64,000 bases of DNA, taken from Oleidesulfovibrio alaskensis DSM 16109 (lineage in GTDB: Bacteria > Desulfobacterota > Desulfovibrionia > Desulfovibrionales > Desulfovibrionaceae). The translations under genes were made by a program, and so were the position numbers. The stretch is from assembly GCF_000482745.1 (NCBI RefSeq), contig NZ_AXWQ01000015.1:1-64000 (forward strand). Reading direction: 5' to 3'. Below, in pieces: positions 34,363 to 43,481 of this stretch (positions within the stretch are counted from its first letter, which is position 1; the number at the start of each line of letters is the position of its first letter). The notes under the pieces were generated by a model. That model did not search any database. It was given only the letters and a program-made list of their open reading frames with translations, and had not been told where the DNA came from.

Positions 34363-34965
34363 ATGCCGGATGCCGTGAACCTGTTTGTGTCCACTGCCAT
34401 CAAGTTTTTCTTTCTGCTCACTCCTTTTTTCGGGCTGACCATGTTTCTGGCCATGACGGAACACATGGACAGGAAACAGCAACGGAAAATTGCCGTGCGG
34501 TGCATTGTTTCCGTAGTAATCATTTCAATGGTTCTTTTTCATTTCGGTGATATCATTTTTTCTCTGTTCGGCATCACGCTTGATGCTTTCAGAATCGGCG
34601 CCGGAGCCCTGCTTTTTCTTTCCGCGGTCAATCTTATCCGTGGTCCCAGCGGGACTGTGGGAGCCAGTGCAGAAGGTGATATCAGCGTTGTGCCCCTTGC
34701 CATGCCCATAGTGGTCGGTCCGGCGACCATAGGTACCCTGTTGGTGATGGGAGCAACCATGCACGGCACCACAACGCGTCTTATAGGCAGTTTTGCGCTG
34801 GTTACGGCCATTCTGGCACTGGGCATTCTTTTTTTTATGGCTCCGGCTCTTGAACGCATTCTCGGGCGCACCGGACTTTCCATCATGACCAAAATAACCG
34901 GACTGATCCTCTCTGCTCTTTCCGCCCAGATAATTTTTACCGGGGTACGGAATTTTCTTATGTAG
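34363..34965 (+). CDS. MarC family membrane protein (UPF0056)
   Basis: A 200-residue inner-membrane protein with six hydrophobic segments. The family pattern is visible in FFLLTPFFGLTMFLAMT near the N-terminus, AMPIVVGPATIGTLL near 116-130 and the last helix ITGLILSALSAQIIFTGV. Its function is not established; the older link to multiple antibiotic resistance was not confirmed. ATG 34363 follows GGAG, and ATG or TTG codons a few positions earlier overlap the terminator and are less likely. It has its own terminator downstream. Confidence 0.88.
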   Translation: MPDAVNLFVSTAIKFFFLLTPFFGLTMFLAMTEHMDRKQQRKIAVRCIVSVVIISMVLFHFGDIIFSLFGITLDAFRIGAGALLFLSAVNLIRGPSGTVGASAEGDISVVPLAMPIVVGPATIGTLLVMGATMHGTTTRLIGSFALVTAILALGILFFMAPALERILGRTGLSIMTKITGLILSALSAQIIFTGVRNFLM

Positions 34966-35000
34966 AGCTTCGGTGTCAACCGGCATAGTCTGCAAACAGA

Positions 35001-35033
35001 AAGGCCCGCCGGATTGCCGGCGGGCCTTGTTGT
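35001..35033. terminator. Strong hairpin terminator between marC and the lipoprotein gene
   Basis: Perfect 12-bp arms AAGGCCCGCCGG/CCGGCGGGCCTT with loop ATTG. Only a short T-rich tail follows. It serves marC on the plus strand and probably also the convergent lipoprotein gene. Confidence 0.75.
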
Positions 35034-35052
35034 CTGTCCGATGATAAGAGGG

Positions 35053-35652
35053 CTACTGGTCTGAGGGAAGCTTGTCTGCCGTACCTCGTCCGCACAGCAT
35101 ATCAATATCGCCCAGCAGGCCGCGTTCTACGGTTGTTTTCGCTGCTGTCTTGCAGTCGGGCCACGTGGCAGACCGGCCCAGAAGGTAGTCAAGACGTTCA
35201 AAGAACAGCGTGTACAGCGCCTGACTGAGAACCATGTCTTCCTGCAGAATGCTGTTGTCGGCCACGGGTTCTGCTCCTGTCTGCGGGCCGAGGACATACG
35301 CTTCTTTACCGGTGGCAATGACCTGAACGCGGGTGCCGTTTTCTGCGGGCACGGCATTGACAGTCCAGTAATCAGTACCGGCTGCGGCGGTAACTACAAG
35401 ATACCGGAAAAACTCACGTGTTCCTGCAATGCCATGCTTTTTGCGGGTAATGCTCATGTCCTGCGGGTCGGCAAGCGTAAGCACAGTTTCGGCTGCCTGC
35501 AGCGCCTGATCCGGTGTAACGTTTTCGTACACACGGACAGAGGCTGCCAGTGCTTTTTCACGGTACAGTTCAGCTTCTTCTGCGGGGACAGAGCCTCCCG
35601 CAGCACATCCGGAAAGCAAAAGTATGAGCATAAGCAGGGCGGTTCTTCTCAT
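35053..35652 (-). CDS. Lipoprotein of unknown function, 199 residues
   Basis: The N-terminus MRRTALLMLILLLSGCAAG has a signal peptide and the lipobox LLSGC with Cys16, so the mature protein is lipid-anchored, probably in the outer membrane. The rest, 180 residues, has alternating beta-like stretches (TRVQVIATGKEAYV) and one Cys pair near the end (WPDCK, DMLCG). No family is recognised. The ATG follows GGAGTCGCCC. It stands between convergent and divergent neighbours, 100 bases from the exported protein gene on the same strand, and the two could be one unit. Confidence 0.8.
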   Translation of the reverse strand: MRRTALLMLILLLSGCAAGGSVPAEEAELYREKALAASVRVYENVTPDQALQAAETVLTLADPQDMSITRKKHGIAGTREFFRYLVVTAAAGTDYWTVNAVPAENGTRVQVIATGKEAYVLGPQTGAEPVADNSILQEDMVLSQALYTLFFERLDYLLGRSATWPDCKTAAKTTVERGLLGDIDMLCGRGTADKLPSDQ

Positions 35653-35752
35653 GGGCGACTCCAGTAATTCGTATGAAATGCTTGTGGATCAGAATATCAG
35701 CAACAATAGCCCGACGTGACAGCCTTGGCAAAGCTTTCCCGGCGTAAGGAGA

Positions 35753-36955
35753 TCATCCTTCAGGCTGTGTGTGTTGTTCCAGCCCCGCAAGGGGCGACTT
35801 GCCAATCTGGTGCTTGATGTACTGTTTTACCAGAACCCCTGCGCGTTGTTCTGCCGTCAGCGATGCACCGTATCCGCCGTTTCTGAGTACCTGCTGAAAG
35901 TCATCACGTTTCAGAATGCTGTCTTTGGCGGAAATTTCTTCAAGTCTGGCGCTGTACCGGGCAAGGCTTGCAATCTGTTCTTCTTCCGGTTGCTTTTTCA
36001 GCTTTTCGGCATAGGTTGCGATCTCGCCGGCAGGCGGAAGACGCGGTGATTCTATTACCGCCTTGAAGCCTTTCAGAAAACGTTCCGTACCCGACTGGAT
36101 ATGGCTTTTTTTGACAACGTTGAGCCCTGCCCAGCCGGCCTTCAGCCATTTGAACATGGCGTAGCGGGTGCGCGAAGCTGTCTCGTCATCAAAGAAAAAA
36201 GTCACGCTGGCGGAGTCGTACATGTAGGTATCCATCCAGCCTATGGCGCGAGCTGTACCGCCTTCGACACCTGTGTAAACATACTCCCAGTCACTGTCGT
36301 CGCCCACAATGGCTCCTTTCAGCCCTACGCCGGAAGGTCCGGCCTGACGCGACACACTGATAAACACGCGTTTTCCGTTCCACGGCATGAGTATAAGCAG
36401 CCTGTGCAGGTCGTATCCGTAGTAGCACCCGCTGAAGTGGTCGGGGGTGATTTCTTCGTACTCCGTGCCGCGCAGTATATGCATGTCGTTCAGATTTTCC
36501 GCCTGCTTCCACAGCGGGGCAGCGGCAAAGATATCACTGCCGGGCTTCCAGTGGCCCAGACGGACGCTGGCAGGAAACAGGGCTGCCGGTGAAATGGCAG
36601 GGTCGTAGCAGTATTCCAAAAAGGTCGTCAGCGGGACATTGATGGTATCTCTCAGAAAAATACCGCTCCCCGCCTCATTCTTGGAAGGCTGGGGCAGCGA
36701 GTCCGGCGTTGCGTTTTTTCCGACAACAAGTTCAAGCAGCGGTTCAAGGTTTTCCGCTGTCAGAGGGATCGTTTTGTCAGTGACTGCCGCAAGCAGCGTA
36801 TCAAGGGCGCTGTTGACCTCCTGACTGGTGCGTGGTGTCTGGTCATCAGTTTTTGCTGCCGCATGCTGCACTGTAACAATGCAGCATGAAAGCAGTAATA
36901 CAAAAAATGCGCTGCACAAAAAGCGGCAACGCCTGAGATTCTGTCCGGTGTTCAT
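35753..36955 (-). CDS. Exported protein of unknown function, 400 residues
   Basis: The N-terminus has Arg residues, a hydrophobic run FLCSAFFVLLLSCCIVTV and AAA-KT, a typical Sec signal cut near residue 34. The mature part has about 365 residues and shows no recognised domain. A segment near 140-250 looks beta-rich and could bind a ligand (WNGKRVFISVSRQ, VGDDSDWEYVYTGVEGG); the C-terminal 120 residues are helical. The ATG follows AGGAACCTTAC. It lies upstream of the lipoprotein gene on the same strand with a 100-base gap, so joint transcription and a joint envelope role are possible. Confidence 0.75.
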   Translation of the reverse strand: MNTGQNLRRCRFLCSAFFVLLLSCCIVTVQHAAAKTDDQTPRTSQEVNSALDTLLAAVTDKTIPLTAENLEPLLELVVGKNATPDSLPQPSKNEAGSGIFLRDTINVPLTTFLEYCYDPAISPAALFPASVRLGHWKPGSDIFAAAPLWKQAENLNDMHILRGTEYEEITPDHFSGCYYGYDLHRLLILMPWNGKRVFISVSRQAGPSGVGLKGAIVGDDSDWEYVYTGVEGGTARAIGWMDTYMYDSASVTFFFDDETASRTRYAMFKWLKAGWAGLNVVKKSHIQSGTERFLKGFKAVIESPRLPPAGEIATYAEKLKKQPEEEQIASLARYSARLEEISAKDSILKRDDFQQVLRNGGYGASLTAEQRAGVLVKQYIKHQIGKSPLAGLEQHTQPEG

Positions 36956-37119
36956 GTAAGGTTCCTGCTAAAGCTTGAAAGTATGTGCCTGCTCACCCGA
37001 AGGTGTGCTTGTTGTCCGGACGATAATGGGCTATCGTCTGCCGGTCAAGTCGTGCGTTGCGCCTTGTGCATGTAAAAACAGCATATTAGCATTAAAAATA
37101 AATAGCCTCCTGTAAAACA

Positions 37120-37329
37120 ATGAGCCTCACTCAGACACAGATATGGCAATCCATACTGGATCTTTCCGGTATTTCGGCTTCTGTTTCCAGTTCCATCCAG
37201 CGTACGCTGGGTAAAAAACATCTGGAGATGGATGCTCTGGGGTTGGGTACATCACCTGCGCCAGAGCGTCCTGTCGCGCAGAGGGTGCCGGAATCAGTGG
37301 CCGGCAGGCTGCTTTCCACCTCATCATAG
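37120..37329 (+). CDS. Small hypothetical protein before the lipase gene
   Basis: A 69-residue frame ending four bases before the lipase ATG. The first 30 residues (QTQIWQSILDLSGISASVSSSIQRTLG) look like an amphipathic helix, and the end is rich in Pro, Ser and Arg. There is no clear ribosome binding site and no recognised family. The close spacing to the next gene speaks for translation as a leader or partner; the missing ribosome binding site speaks against it. Confidence 0.4.
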   Translation: MSLTQTQIWQSILDLSGISASVSSSIQRTLGKKHLEMDALGLGTSPAPERPVAQRVPESVAGRLLSTSS

Positions 37330-37333
37330 CTTC

Positions 37334-38236
37334 ATGTTTTCTCTGTTGCTACTGTTACTCGGCCTGCTGGCCGGACTGGCTCTGCTGGTAGGCATGGCCT
37401 CGTATCTGTTGTATTCTTACGAGGTGGCCAGCACCTCGCGCGGGGCTTCCGCGCGCCGCCCCCCCATTCCCCGGGCCATAGTCCGCGGCATTGCCATGAG
37501 CATGACCGGACAGATTCTGGTGACACTTACCTATCCGCTCGGATTGTGGGAACGGTTGTGGTTTTCTCCTGCCGGCGGACATTCCGTGACAGATGACAAT
37601 CCTCCCATGCTGCTTGTGCATGGTCTGTACCACAATGCTTCAGCCTGGATGGCCTACCGCAAATGGTTGCGCGAGGCAGGGTTCACCAACGTTTATGCTT
37701 TTTCCTACTCAAGCTGGCGTACTGACTTTGATACGCTTGTGCTCGAACTTGATGACCGCATTGCAAAGCTTGAAAAGGCTTTTCCCGGCACGGCACCGGT
37801 GCTTGTGGGACATTCGCTGGGCGGGCTGATCATCAGAGGGTGGATTAAGCGGTTCGGCGGGTGCCGCAGGGTGCGGGCTGTGCTGACATTGGGCACTCCC
37901 CATCAGGGCAGCAAACTCGCCCGTCTGGGGTTCGGGCGTCTGTGCCGCAGTCTGGCGTTCAGAGGCCCCCTTGTACGCGCTCTGGAAAAGGACGAACCTG
38001 CTGTAAGAGTTCCGGCTGTGGCACTGTATTCCGGAATCGACAACATGGTGCTGCCCGTAGAGGGGCTGAAACCGCGCGCGACGGGATGGCGCCTGCATGA
38101 GGTGCATCCGGTGAGCCACATTTTCATGCTCTACAGTAAAAAAACGTTCGATGAATTTCACTGCAGGCTGAAAGAGACTCTTGCGGGAGGCTGTCCGGTT
38201 ACTCCGCAGACTGGCCGTGCCGGTGATACAGTCTGA
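37334..38236 (+). CDS. Membrane-anchored lipase-like alpha/beta hydrolase
   Basis: A 300-residue protein. Residues 1-28 are a membrane anchor (LLLLLLGLLAGLALLVGMASYLLYSY). The hydrolase domain begins PPMLLVHGLYHNASAW (oxyanion hole HGL). The nucleophile elbow is GHSLGG with the Ser near residue 158, and an LTLGTPHQGS segment follows, as in triacylglycerol lipases. The Asp is likely in YSGIDNMVLP and the His in HPVSHIFML. ATG 37334 is chosen because the anchor starts there. The end overlaps the convergent glycosyltransferase gene by 38 bases. The substrate may be a lipid or ester at the membrane. Confidence 0.85.
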   Translation: MFSLLLLLLGLLAGLALLVGMASYLLYSYEVASTSRGASARRPPIPRAIVRGIAMSMTGQILVTLTYPLGLWERLWFSPAGGHSVTDDNPPMLLVHGLYHNASAWMAYRKWLREAGFTNVYAFSYSSWRTDFDTLVLELDDRIAKLEKAFPGTAPVLVGHSLGGLIIRGWIKRFGGCRRVRAVLTLGTPHQGSKLARLGFGRLCRSLAFRGPLVRALEKDEPAVRVPAVALYSGIDNMVLPVEGLKPRATGWRLHEVHPVSHIFMLYSKKTFDEFHCRLKETLAGGCPVTPQTGRAGDTV

Positions 38237-39338
38237 CATAGTCCTGTGCCATACGCCGCGCAGTAAAGCGGTTCAGCCAGCAGGTTCTTGCAGCCTCTCC
38301 CATTTTTTTCAGTCCGGTCCGGTCTGCCGTCAGGTGCATAATCTGTTCTGTCATGGCGGGCCAGTTTCCGGGTTGAACAAGCCTGCCTGTCTTGCGGTCG
38401 ATCTGTTCCGGTACGCCCCCCTCGGCAAAGGCCACAACAGGGGTACCTGCTGAAAAAGCTTCAAGAACCACCAGAGGATGATTGTCCGCCAGTGTTGGGT
38501 ACACCAGCAGGTCGGCGGCCGTGAGCACCAGCGACAGGTGCCGGCGGTCAAGATACGGCAGTACCAGCAGACGTTCTTCTGTCCGGCAGCTGTCACCGCC
38601 CGCCATTATGCATATGATGTCGCGCCTGCTGCGCACGCTCCGCCATAATCCTTCCCATTGTTCACCCGCCTTGTATGCCGCCTGCTGCCCTCCGTGGGCA
38701 AGCATGAGTATGACTCTGGCTGCTGCAGCAATGCCCAGACGTTTCCGGGCTGCATTCTTTCCTTCCGTAAAAAATGTATCTTCAACACCGTTGGGTATCA
38801 CATGGCAGGGTATGCCCGAAACTGCCTGTCCGGCCATTTTTTTCAGCCACAGGCTGGGAGATACCATCTGAACGGCTGACACGGCACAGAGCTTTTCCAG
38901 CGCCTCCCTGAGAGCGGCCTGCCGTGCTGCGGCATACGGGTAGCCGCGCGGGCAAGGGTCAGAACACCCGTCCTTCCAGCCACTGCACGCCAGCGGAAAA
39001 GGACAGCCGCCGGTGAGAAGCGATGCGTCGTGCAGCGTGATGACCACCTGCGGGAAGCGCTGGGCATCGCTCAGCAGACGCTGCCAGTCGCAGGTGCTGT
39101 GCAGGTGCAGAACGTCACAGGGCTCAGAGAATAAGCTCCGGGCAGGTGCTGTTGTTATGCACTGACATTGCCCCTCTTCAGGCAGGAGCGGGTCACTGTC
39201 GTCGTATTCTGTGCTGCGGACAACGCGGTATGGCATTTCCGGTGCACAAAGTTCGTTGTGCAGCAGGGTGGCCACTCGTGCCGCACCGCCGCGCCTGCAC
39301 AGCATGCTGTGCATCAGAATGCCGGACGAGGCTGTCAT
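38199..39338 (-). CDS. Glycosyltransferase family 4-like, GT-B fold
   Basis: A 379-residue glycosyltransferase. The N-terminal half has the HS..CRRGGAARVA entry loop and a run of Cys residues (GCPFPLACSGWKDGCSDPCPRG) typical of this subgroup. The C-terminal half has IPNGVEDTFF, a strand-helix region near 225-300, and the donor-binding DNHPLVVLEAFSAGTPVVAFAEGGVPE, the GT4 EX7E-like motif. The ATG at 39338 overlaps the stop of the upstream transferase (ATGA), so both are made together. They probably build a cell-surface or protein glycan, but the acceptor is unknown. The overlap with the convergent lipase gene is short. Confidence 0.85.
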   Translation of the reverse strand: MTASSGILMHSMLCRRGGAARVATLLHNELCAPEMPYRVVRSTEYDDSDPLLPEEGQCQCITTAPARSLFSEPCDVLHLHSTCDWQRLLSDAQRFPQVVITLHDASLLTGGCPFPLACSGWKDGCSDPCPRGYPYAAARQAALREALEKLCAVSAVQMVSPSLWLKKMAGQAVSGIPCHVIPNGVEDTFFTEGKNAARKRLGIAAAARVILMLAHGGQQAAYKAGEQWEGLWRSVRSRRDIICIMAGGDSCRTEERLLVLPYLDRRHLSLVLTAADLLVYPTLADNHPLVVLEAFSAGTPVVAFAEGGVPEQIDRKTGRLVQPGNWPAMTEQIMHLTADRTGLKKMGEAARTCWLNRFTARRMAQDYVRLYHRHGQSAE

Positions 39339-40987
39339 ACCCGCTCCAGCAAATCCTGTTTCAGGGCCCAGAGAAGCAGGAAACAGGCATCTTCGGCAGT
39401 CATGCCGCAATGCTGCACCAGCACGGCTTCAATATTGGCCGCACAGACAGGACTGCGGGCGGCAAAAAGCATCCGGTGCAGAGCATTGCGCGGGATTCTG
39501 TCGTCCACCCCGGCATATATGACGGGATGGTCCGCACCTCTGTATACGGCCTGCCCCGCCCTGCTCCACTGCAGCATCAACCCGCCGTGCAGGCGGTCTG
39601 TGGGGTGACCCGCAAAAATGGCGGCGTAATCCATCTGTTGCGGATGACGGATTGCGCGGAGCGCCTGTTCATCAACCGCGGTGGCGGCCAGCGAATCCCA
39701 CAGGGCTATGTGACGCCGTACCACGCTGTGCCATGTGAACTGTTCAAGCACACGCTTACGTCCTGCAGCGCCCATGGTTTTTGCTTTTTCCGGAAACGTG
39801 AGCAGCAGGTCGAGAGCCGCGGTCAGCGCAGGAACATCCACCGCTGTCTGCTGAGCCAGCTGCAGGTGGTAGTGATTGTCGTACACCACACGGGCTGCGG
39901 TATCAGCGGCACGGGTGTCTGCCGGTCCAAGGGTGGGAACAAGCAGCCCTGTCTTTTCGTGTTCCACCAGGTCGCGGTAGCCGTTCCAGTCCGAAGCGAT
40001 AACGGGCAGTCCGGCTGCAGCGGCTTCCAGTACCGTCAGTCCGAACGACTCCTGCACATTGTCTGATGGAGACAGAAAAATGTCAGCCGCGCGATACAGC
40101 GCATCGCGCACCTGATCATCCGGGCGGTGGAAAAAGCGGAGCTGCAGCCTCATGGCACTTGCCAGTCCGGACAGTACATCCGGTGTGGTGTCGCCCTGCT
40201 CTGTCCAGCCTGCAACGATAAGCGTGATCGAGCCGGGGGCGTGCCCCGCGGCAAACAGCCTCTGAAAAGCGCGCAATACCGGCAGCAGGTCCATTTTTGA
40301 ATAGTGTGACACCCTGCCTGTGATCAGAACTACCCGCGATTCACCATGAAGCCCCAGCTCTTTTCTTGCTGTGTCACGTGTCCCGCAGCTGTCTTTTTTT
40401 TCCGGCAGATGTGCGCCAAGCGGAATGAGTGCCACCGCAGGCGCCCTGTAGCGTTCATCAAGACCGTATGCCTGCCGCAGCGAGGCATATATATTTTCCA
40501 CCGCGCATTTAGCCGCGCGTGATGTGGCAATAACCGCATCACGCGCACAGGTGCCCTGCCACATGTGACCGAGAAATGCCGAAGGATACCATGCATAGCT
40601 CAGTGAATGGGTGGGGCCGGTTATGGGGAAAATATTGCAGCCGTGCAGGTTGCGGACTCTGGCAAGACTTGCCGTGTCTTCTATGCAGTCTGAAAGATGA
40701 AAACAGTGATAAACCGTTGTTTTTAACGCGTCCGGCAGCTGAGGTCTGGTGGTGACGCGCACGCGGTCCTCCGCGGAAAAATCGGGCAGCGCAAGCTGTA
40801 TCCACCGGACAAGCTGACGGCACTGGGATTCGTTCTGCAGAAAGAAATGATACTCATCATACGGATTCTGCTGAAAAAGTTCTTTGAGAAACTGCGTGTT
40901 GGCCACACTGCGTCCCATGATATCGCCATGCTCGACGAAGGGGTGCAGGCTGCCCCATATGCGCTTGCGGCAAGGTGTACTGTGCAT
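39335..40987 (-). CDS. Glycosyltransferase family 4-like with extra C-terminal domain
   Basis: A protein of at least 550 residues. The GT-B fold is shown by LITGRVSHYSKMDLLPVLRAFQRL, AGWTEQGD, and the donor site SPSDNVQESFGLTVLEAAAAGLPVIASDWNGYRDLV. After about residue 410 an extra domain of 140 residues follows, which is not recognised. The first standard start is ATG 40987, but it has no ribosome binding site. The same frame continues upstream to about 41041 with protein-like sequence (KILSLFDNRPVLCLFKS) and an AAGGG. A non-standard start (ATA or CTG near 41035-41030) is therefore possible. It is coupled to the second transferase and faces away from the diguanylate cyclase gene. Confidence 0.85.
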   Translation of the reverse strand: MHSTPCRKRIWGSLHPFVEHGDIMGRSVANTQFLKELFQQNPYDEYHFFLQNESQCRQLVRWIQLALPDFSAEDRVRVTTRPQLPDALKTTVYHCFHLSDCIEDTASLARVRNLHGCNIFPITGPTHSLSYAWYPSAFLGHMWQGTCARDAVIATSRAAKCAVENIYASLRQAYGLDERYRAPAVALIPLGAHLPEKKDSCGTRDTARKELGLHGESRVVLITGRVSHYSKMDLLPVLRAFQRLFAAGHAPGSITLIVAGWTEQGDTTPDVLSGLASAMRLQLRFFHRPDDQVRDALYRAADIFLSPSDNVQESFGLTVLEAAAAGLPVIASDWNGYRDLVEHEKTGLLVPTLGPADTRAADTAARVVYDNHYHLQLAQQTAVDVPALTAALDLLLTFPEKAKTMGAAGRKRVLEQFTWHSVVRRHIALWDSLAATAVDEQALRAIRHPQQMDYAAIFAGHPTDRLHGGLMLQWSRAGQAVYRGADHPVIYAGVDDRIPRNALHRMLFAARSPVCAANIEAVLVQHCGMTAEDACFLLLWALKQDLLERV

Positions 40988-41172
40988 GCTTTTGAAAAGA
41001 CACAGAACAGGCCGGTTGTCAAACAGAGACAGTATTTTGACGGTACCCTTGTGGGAAAATGAGTTCGTTACTCAACATACTGATTTGCGATATTTTTATT
41101 TTCACGGCGCAAAGGTTGCATGCAAGATGGCAAGAAGAATCACCCGATGATATCGGGGGGGAGGATATATAC

Positions 41173-42636
41173 GTGAAGCGTAAGAATCCGCTTGTCATGT
41201 GGGGCATAGCTCTTGAAACAGAAGCGGCAGCCTTTCTGGAACAGGCAGCCTGTAGCGGATGCGTGCTGCATAACTGGGATGGGCGTATGCCTGATAACAG
41301 TGCGCTGGAATCCGATGAACCGGTTCTGGTCTGGGTTTCACAGCGGGGATGGGATGCTGTGTCTGCTCTGCCGGACGAAGAAATGCAGTTTCTGCATCTT
41401 GTTCCCAGAGTTCTGTTGTTGCAGCAGGATGTTTCGCCGGAGTATGTGGAACGGGCGCTTGATGCCGGTTTCACCGACATTCTGAAGGCTCCTTTTTCTG
41501 AACCCAGAGTACGCGAAGTTTTTCTGCGTGCGGCGGAAATGCAGAACCTGTACGACGATATCATCCGTATGACCCGCGAGATATGCCTTGAACGTGAGGT
41601 GCTCGCACGAAAGAATGATATTCTGGAGTTTATCGTCACCTTTTTGTCCCGTGCCACAGAAAGTCTTGATCCTGTGGAAATTCTGAGCAACGCCCGGGAA
41701 GATTTGAGCATGCTGCTGCCGCTGCGCGCGCTGCATGCCGCTTTGTGGCATCCGCAGCAGAAAGACTCCCTTGAAGCGGAAGTGTTTCTGGGGGTGGGCG
41801 AGCACACGCAGGCCGGTCTTGAGTGGAGTCAGATGCTGCTTAAGGCGGCGGCAAAGCTGAGCGGCGTGCCTGTTTCGGGCTACACGGTGGAGCAGCTTGG
41901 ACAGGGAGGGGCGGAAGATGCTCCCGCACCGGGAAAAGTCATTCTGCTGCCTTTGAAAATGAGGGATGAGACGCTGGGCTGTCTTGCTCTGCTTACAGAG
42001 GATGACTGCCAGCTTGGCAAAGATCAGGTTCAGGTGCTGCATTCTGCCATGCGCCATCTGGCACTGGCGGTAAAAAACGCCCTGCTTTTCCGTGAAATGC
42101 GTTTGCAGGCTGACCACGACGGGCTGACCCAGCTGCACAACAGACGTCATTTCGATACACGGCTGCGTGAGGAACTGGACAGGCACGGTCGCTACAGCAT
42201 GCCGCTTACCCTGATGATGCTGGATATCGACTATTTTAAGCAGATCAATGACCGTTTTGGCCATCAGGCTGGCGATGCCGTTTTGCGGGAACTTGCCAGT
42301 GTGCTGCGTGAAACCATCAGAACCACGGATTACTGCGCACGGTATGGCGGTGAAGAGTTTGTGGCCATATTGCCTCATACCGATGAACAGCAGGCACGCG
42401 TGCTGGCGGAACGGTTGAGAAAAAATATAGAAAGCAGAGTGTTCCGTCACCATGGAAAAACAATACAGGCGACAGTGAGCATAGGGCTGACAGGCTTCAA
42501 GCCGGGTGCGCTTACTCCGCGTGACGAACTGGTGCGCGAAGCCGACGCGGCGTTGTATCTGGCCAAGGCCAACGGCAGAAATGTTGTGTGCACTTTTGCA
42601 GGCAGCTGCAATGAAAAGGTAAAAAAGGCCCAGTAA
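41173..42636 (+). CDS. Diguanylate cyclase (receiver-like, GAF-like, GGDEF)
   Basis: Makes c-di-GMP from two GTP. The 487-residue protein starts with a receiver-like domain without membrane segment (about 1-125), then a coiled coil, a GAF-like domain (about 165-305) and a C-terminal GGDEF domain. The active site is YGGEEF near residue 397, and the RxxD inhibition site (RTTD) stands five residues before GGEEF, so feedback control by c-di-GMP is expected. GTG 41173 is chosen because GGAGG lies eight bases upstream; the frame is open to 41059 but that part is not protein-like. The gene has its own terminator. The signal sensed by the GAF-like domain is unknown. Confidence 0.92.
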   Translation: MKRKNPLVMWGIALETEAAAFLEQAACSGCVLHNWDGRMPDNSALESDEPVLVWVSQRGWDAVSALPDEEMQFLHLVPRVLLLQQDVSPEYVERALDAGFTDILKAPFSEPRVREVFLRAAEMQNLYDDIIRMTREICLEREVLARKNDILEFIVTFLSRATESLDPVEILSNAREDLSMLLPLRALHAALWHPQQKDSLEAEVFLGVGEHTQAGLEWSQMLLKAAAKLSGVPVSGYTVEQLGQGGAEDAPAPGKVILLPLKMRDETLGCLALLTEDDCQLGKDQVQVLHSAMRHLALAVKNALLFREMRLQADHDGLTQLHNRRHFDTRLREELDRHGRYSMPLTLMMLDIDYFKQINDRFGHQAGDAVLRELASVLRETIRTTDYCARYGGEEFVAILPHTDEQQARVLAERLRKNIESRVFRHHGKTIQATVSIGLTGFKPGALTPRDELVREADAALYLAKANGRNVVCTFAGSCNEKVKKAQ

Positions 42637-42685
42637 GCCGCACTTGACCGTCTGCCGGGAATCCGGCATTTCTCCGGATCATATC

Positions 42686-42712
42686 AGACAGAGCTTTTGC
42701 GCTCTGTCTTTT
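42686..42712 (+). terminator. Terminator of the diguanylate cyclase gene
   Basis: Stem AGACAGAGC/GCTCTGTCT with loop TTTTGC, followed by TTT. It lies 50 bases behind the stop and 9 bases before the yhhQ ribosome binding site. Confidence 0.75.
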
Positions 42713-42732
42713 CATTTGCCGGAGGTCATGTT

Positions 42733-43419
42733 TTGAACGAATTACTTTGGATCGGGTTTGCTTTTCTTGATCTTACGCTGACGCTGCTGCTCTACCGTTT
42801 TTTCGGCAGAGCCGGCATCTACGGCGTCATTGTTTTTAACCTGCTGCTCTGCAATATTCAGGTGCTGAAGACCGTTACGCTTTTCGGGCTGACAACCACG
42901 CTGGGCAACATTCTGTATGCCGGTGTTTTTCTGGCAACAGACATGCTGAGCGAGTTTTACGGCCGCAAGGAAGCACAGCGGGGGGTTCTGCTGGGATTCA
43001 CTGTTGTTGTGCTGGCCACGCTGTATATGCAGATAGCGTTACTTTTCTCGCCCGCCGAGGGCGATTTTGCCCAGCCCCATCTTTCAGCCATTTTCGGGCT
43101 TCTTCCGCGGCTGGCCATAGCCAGCATCTGCGCGTATCTGATTTCACAGATGCACGATGTGTGGGCCTTTGAATTCTGGAAAAAGAAAACTCAGGGCCGT
43201 TTTCTGTGGCTGAGAAACAATGCAAGTACTCTTGTAAGTCAGCTTCTTGATTCCGCCGTTTTCTGCCTTATTGCTTTCTGGGGCGTGTTTCCTGTTCCGG
43301 TACTGCTTGAGATCATGTTTACCACATACCTTTTCAAGGGTGTTGTGGCGTTGCTGGACACGCCTTTCATGTATATTGCCCGCAAAGTGCATGCGGGGAA
43401 CCCCGACTCACGCTGGTAA
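42733..43419 (+). CDS. yhhQ: Queuosine precursor transporter YhhQ (DUF165)
   Basis: A 228-residue membrane protein of the vitamin-uptake-like YhhQ family, which brings preQ0 or preQ1 into the cell for queuosine synthesis in tRNA. The core NILYAGVFLATDMLSEFYGRKEAQRGV (about 57-83) is the family signature, and ISQMHDVWAFEFWKKKTQGRFLWLRNNASTLVSQLLDS follows near 140-177. About six membrane segments are seen. The start is TTG 42733: GGAGG lies seven bases upstream, while the ATG at 42728 leads into a stop after two codons. A preQ1 riboswitch was looked for upstream but not seen. Confidence 0.9.
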   Translation: MNELLWIGFAFLDLTLTLLLYRFFGRAGIYGVIVFNLLLCNIQVLKTVTLFGLTTTLGNILYAGVFLATDMLSEFYGRKEAQRGVLLGFTVVVLATLYMQIALLFSPAEGDFAQPHLSAIFGLLPRLAIASICAYLISQMHDVWAFEFWKKKTQGRFLWLRNNASTLVSQLLDSAVFCLIAFWGVFPVPVLLEIMFTTYLFKGVVALLDTPFMYIARKVHAGNPDSRW

Positions 43420-43445
43420 CGGCGCAGCCGGTTTTCCGCATAATA

Positions 43446-43480
43446 AAAGGCCGGTGTCCGCACCGGCCTTTTTGTTTGTT
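43446..43480. terminator. Bidirectional terminator between yhhQ and mgtE
   Basis: Stem AAAAGGCCGGTG/CACCGGCCTTTT with loop TCCG, T-rich on the plus strand and A-rich before it. It serves both convergent genes. Confidence 0.88.
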
Positions 43481-43481
43481 T

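Noticed and set aside
41338..42669. Minus-strand open frame of 443 codons
   Set aside because: Antisense of the diguanylate cyclase, whose GGEEF and RxxD sites are intact on the plus strand.
42637..42732. preQ1 riboswitch before yhhQ
   Set aside because: Only a terminator of the upstream gene is seen; no preQ1-type stem-loop with an A-rich tail overlapping the ribosome binding site.
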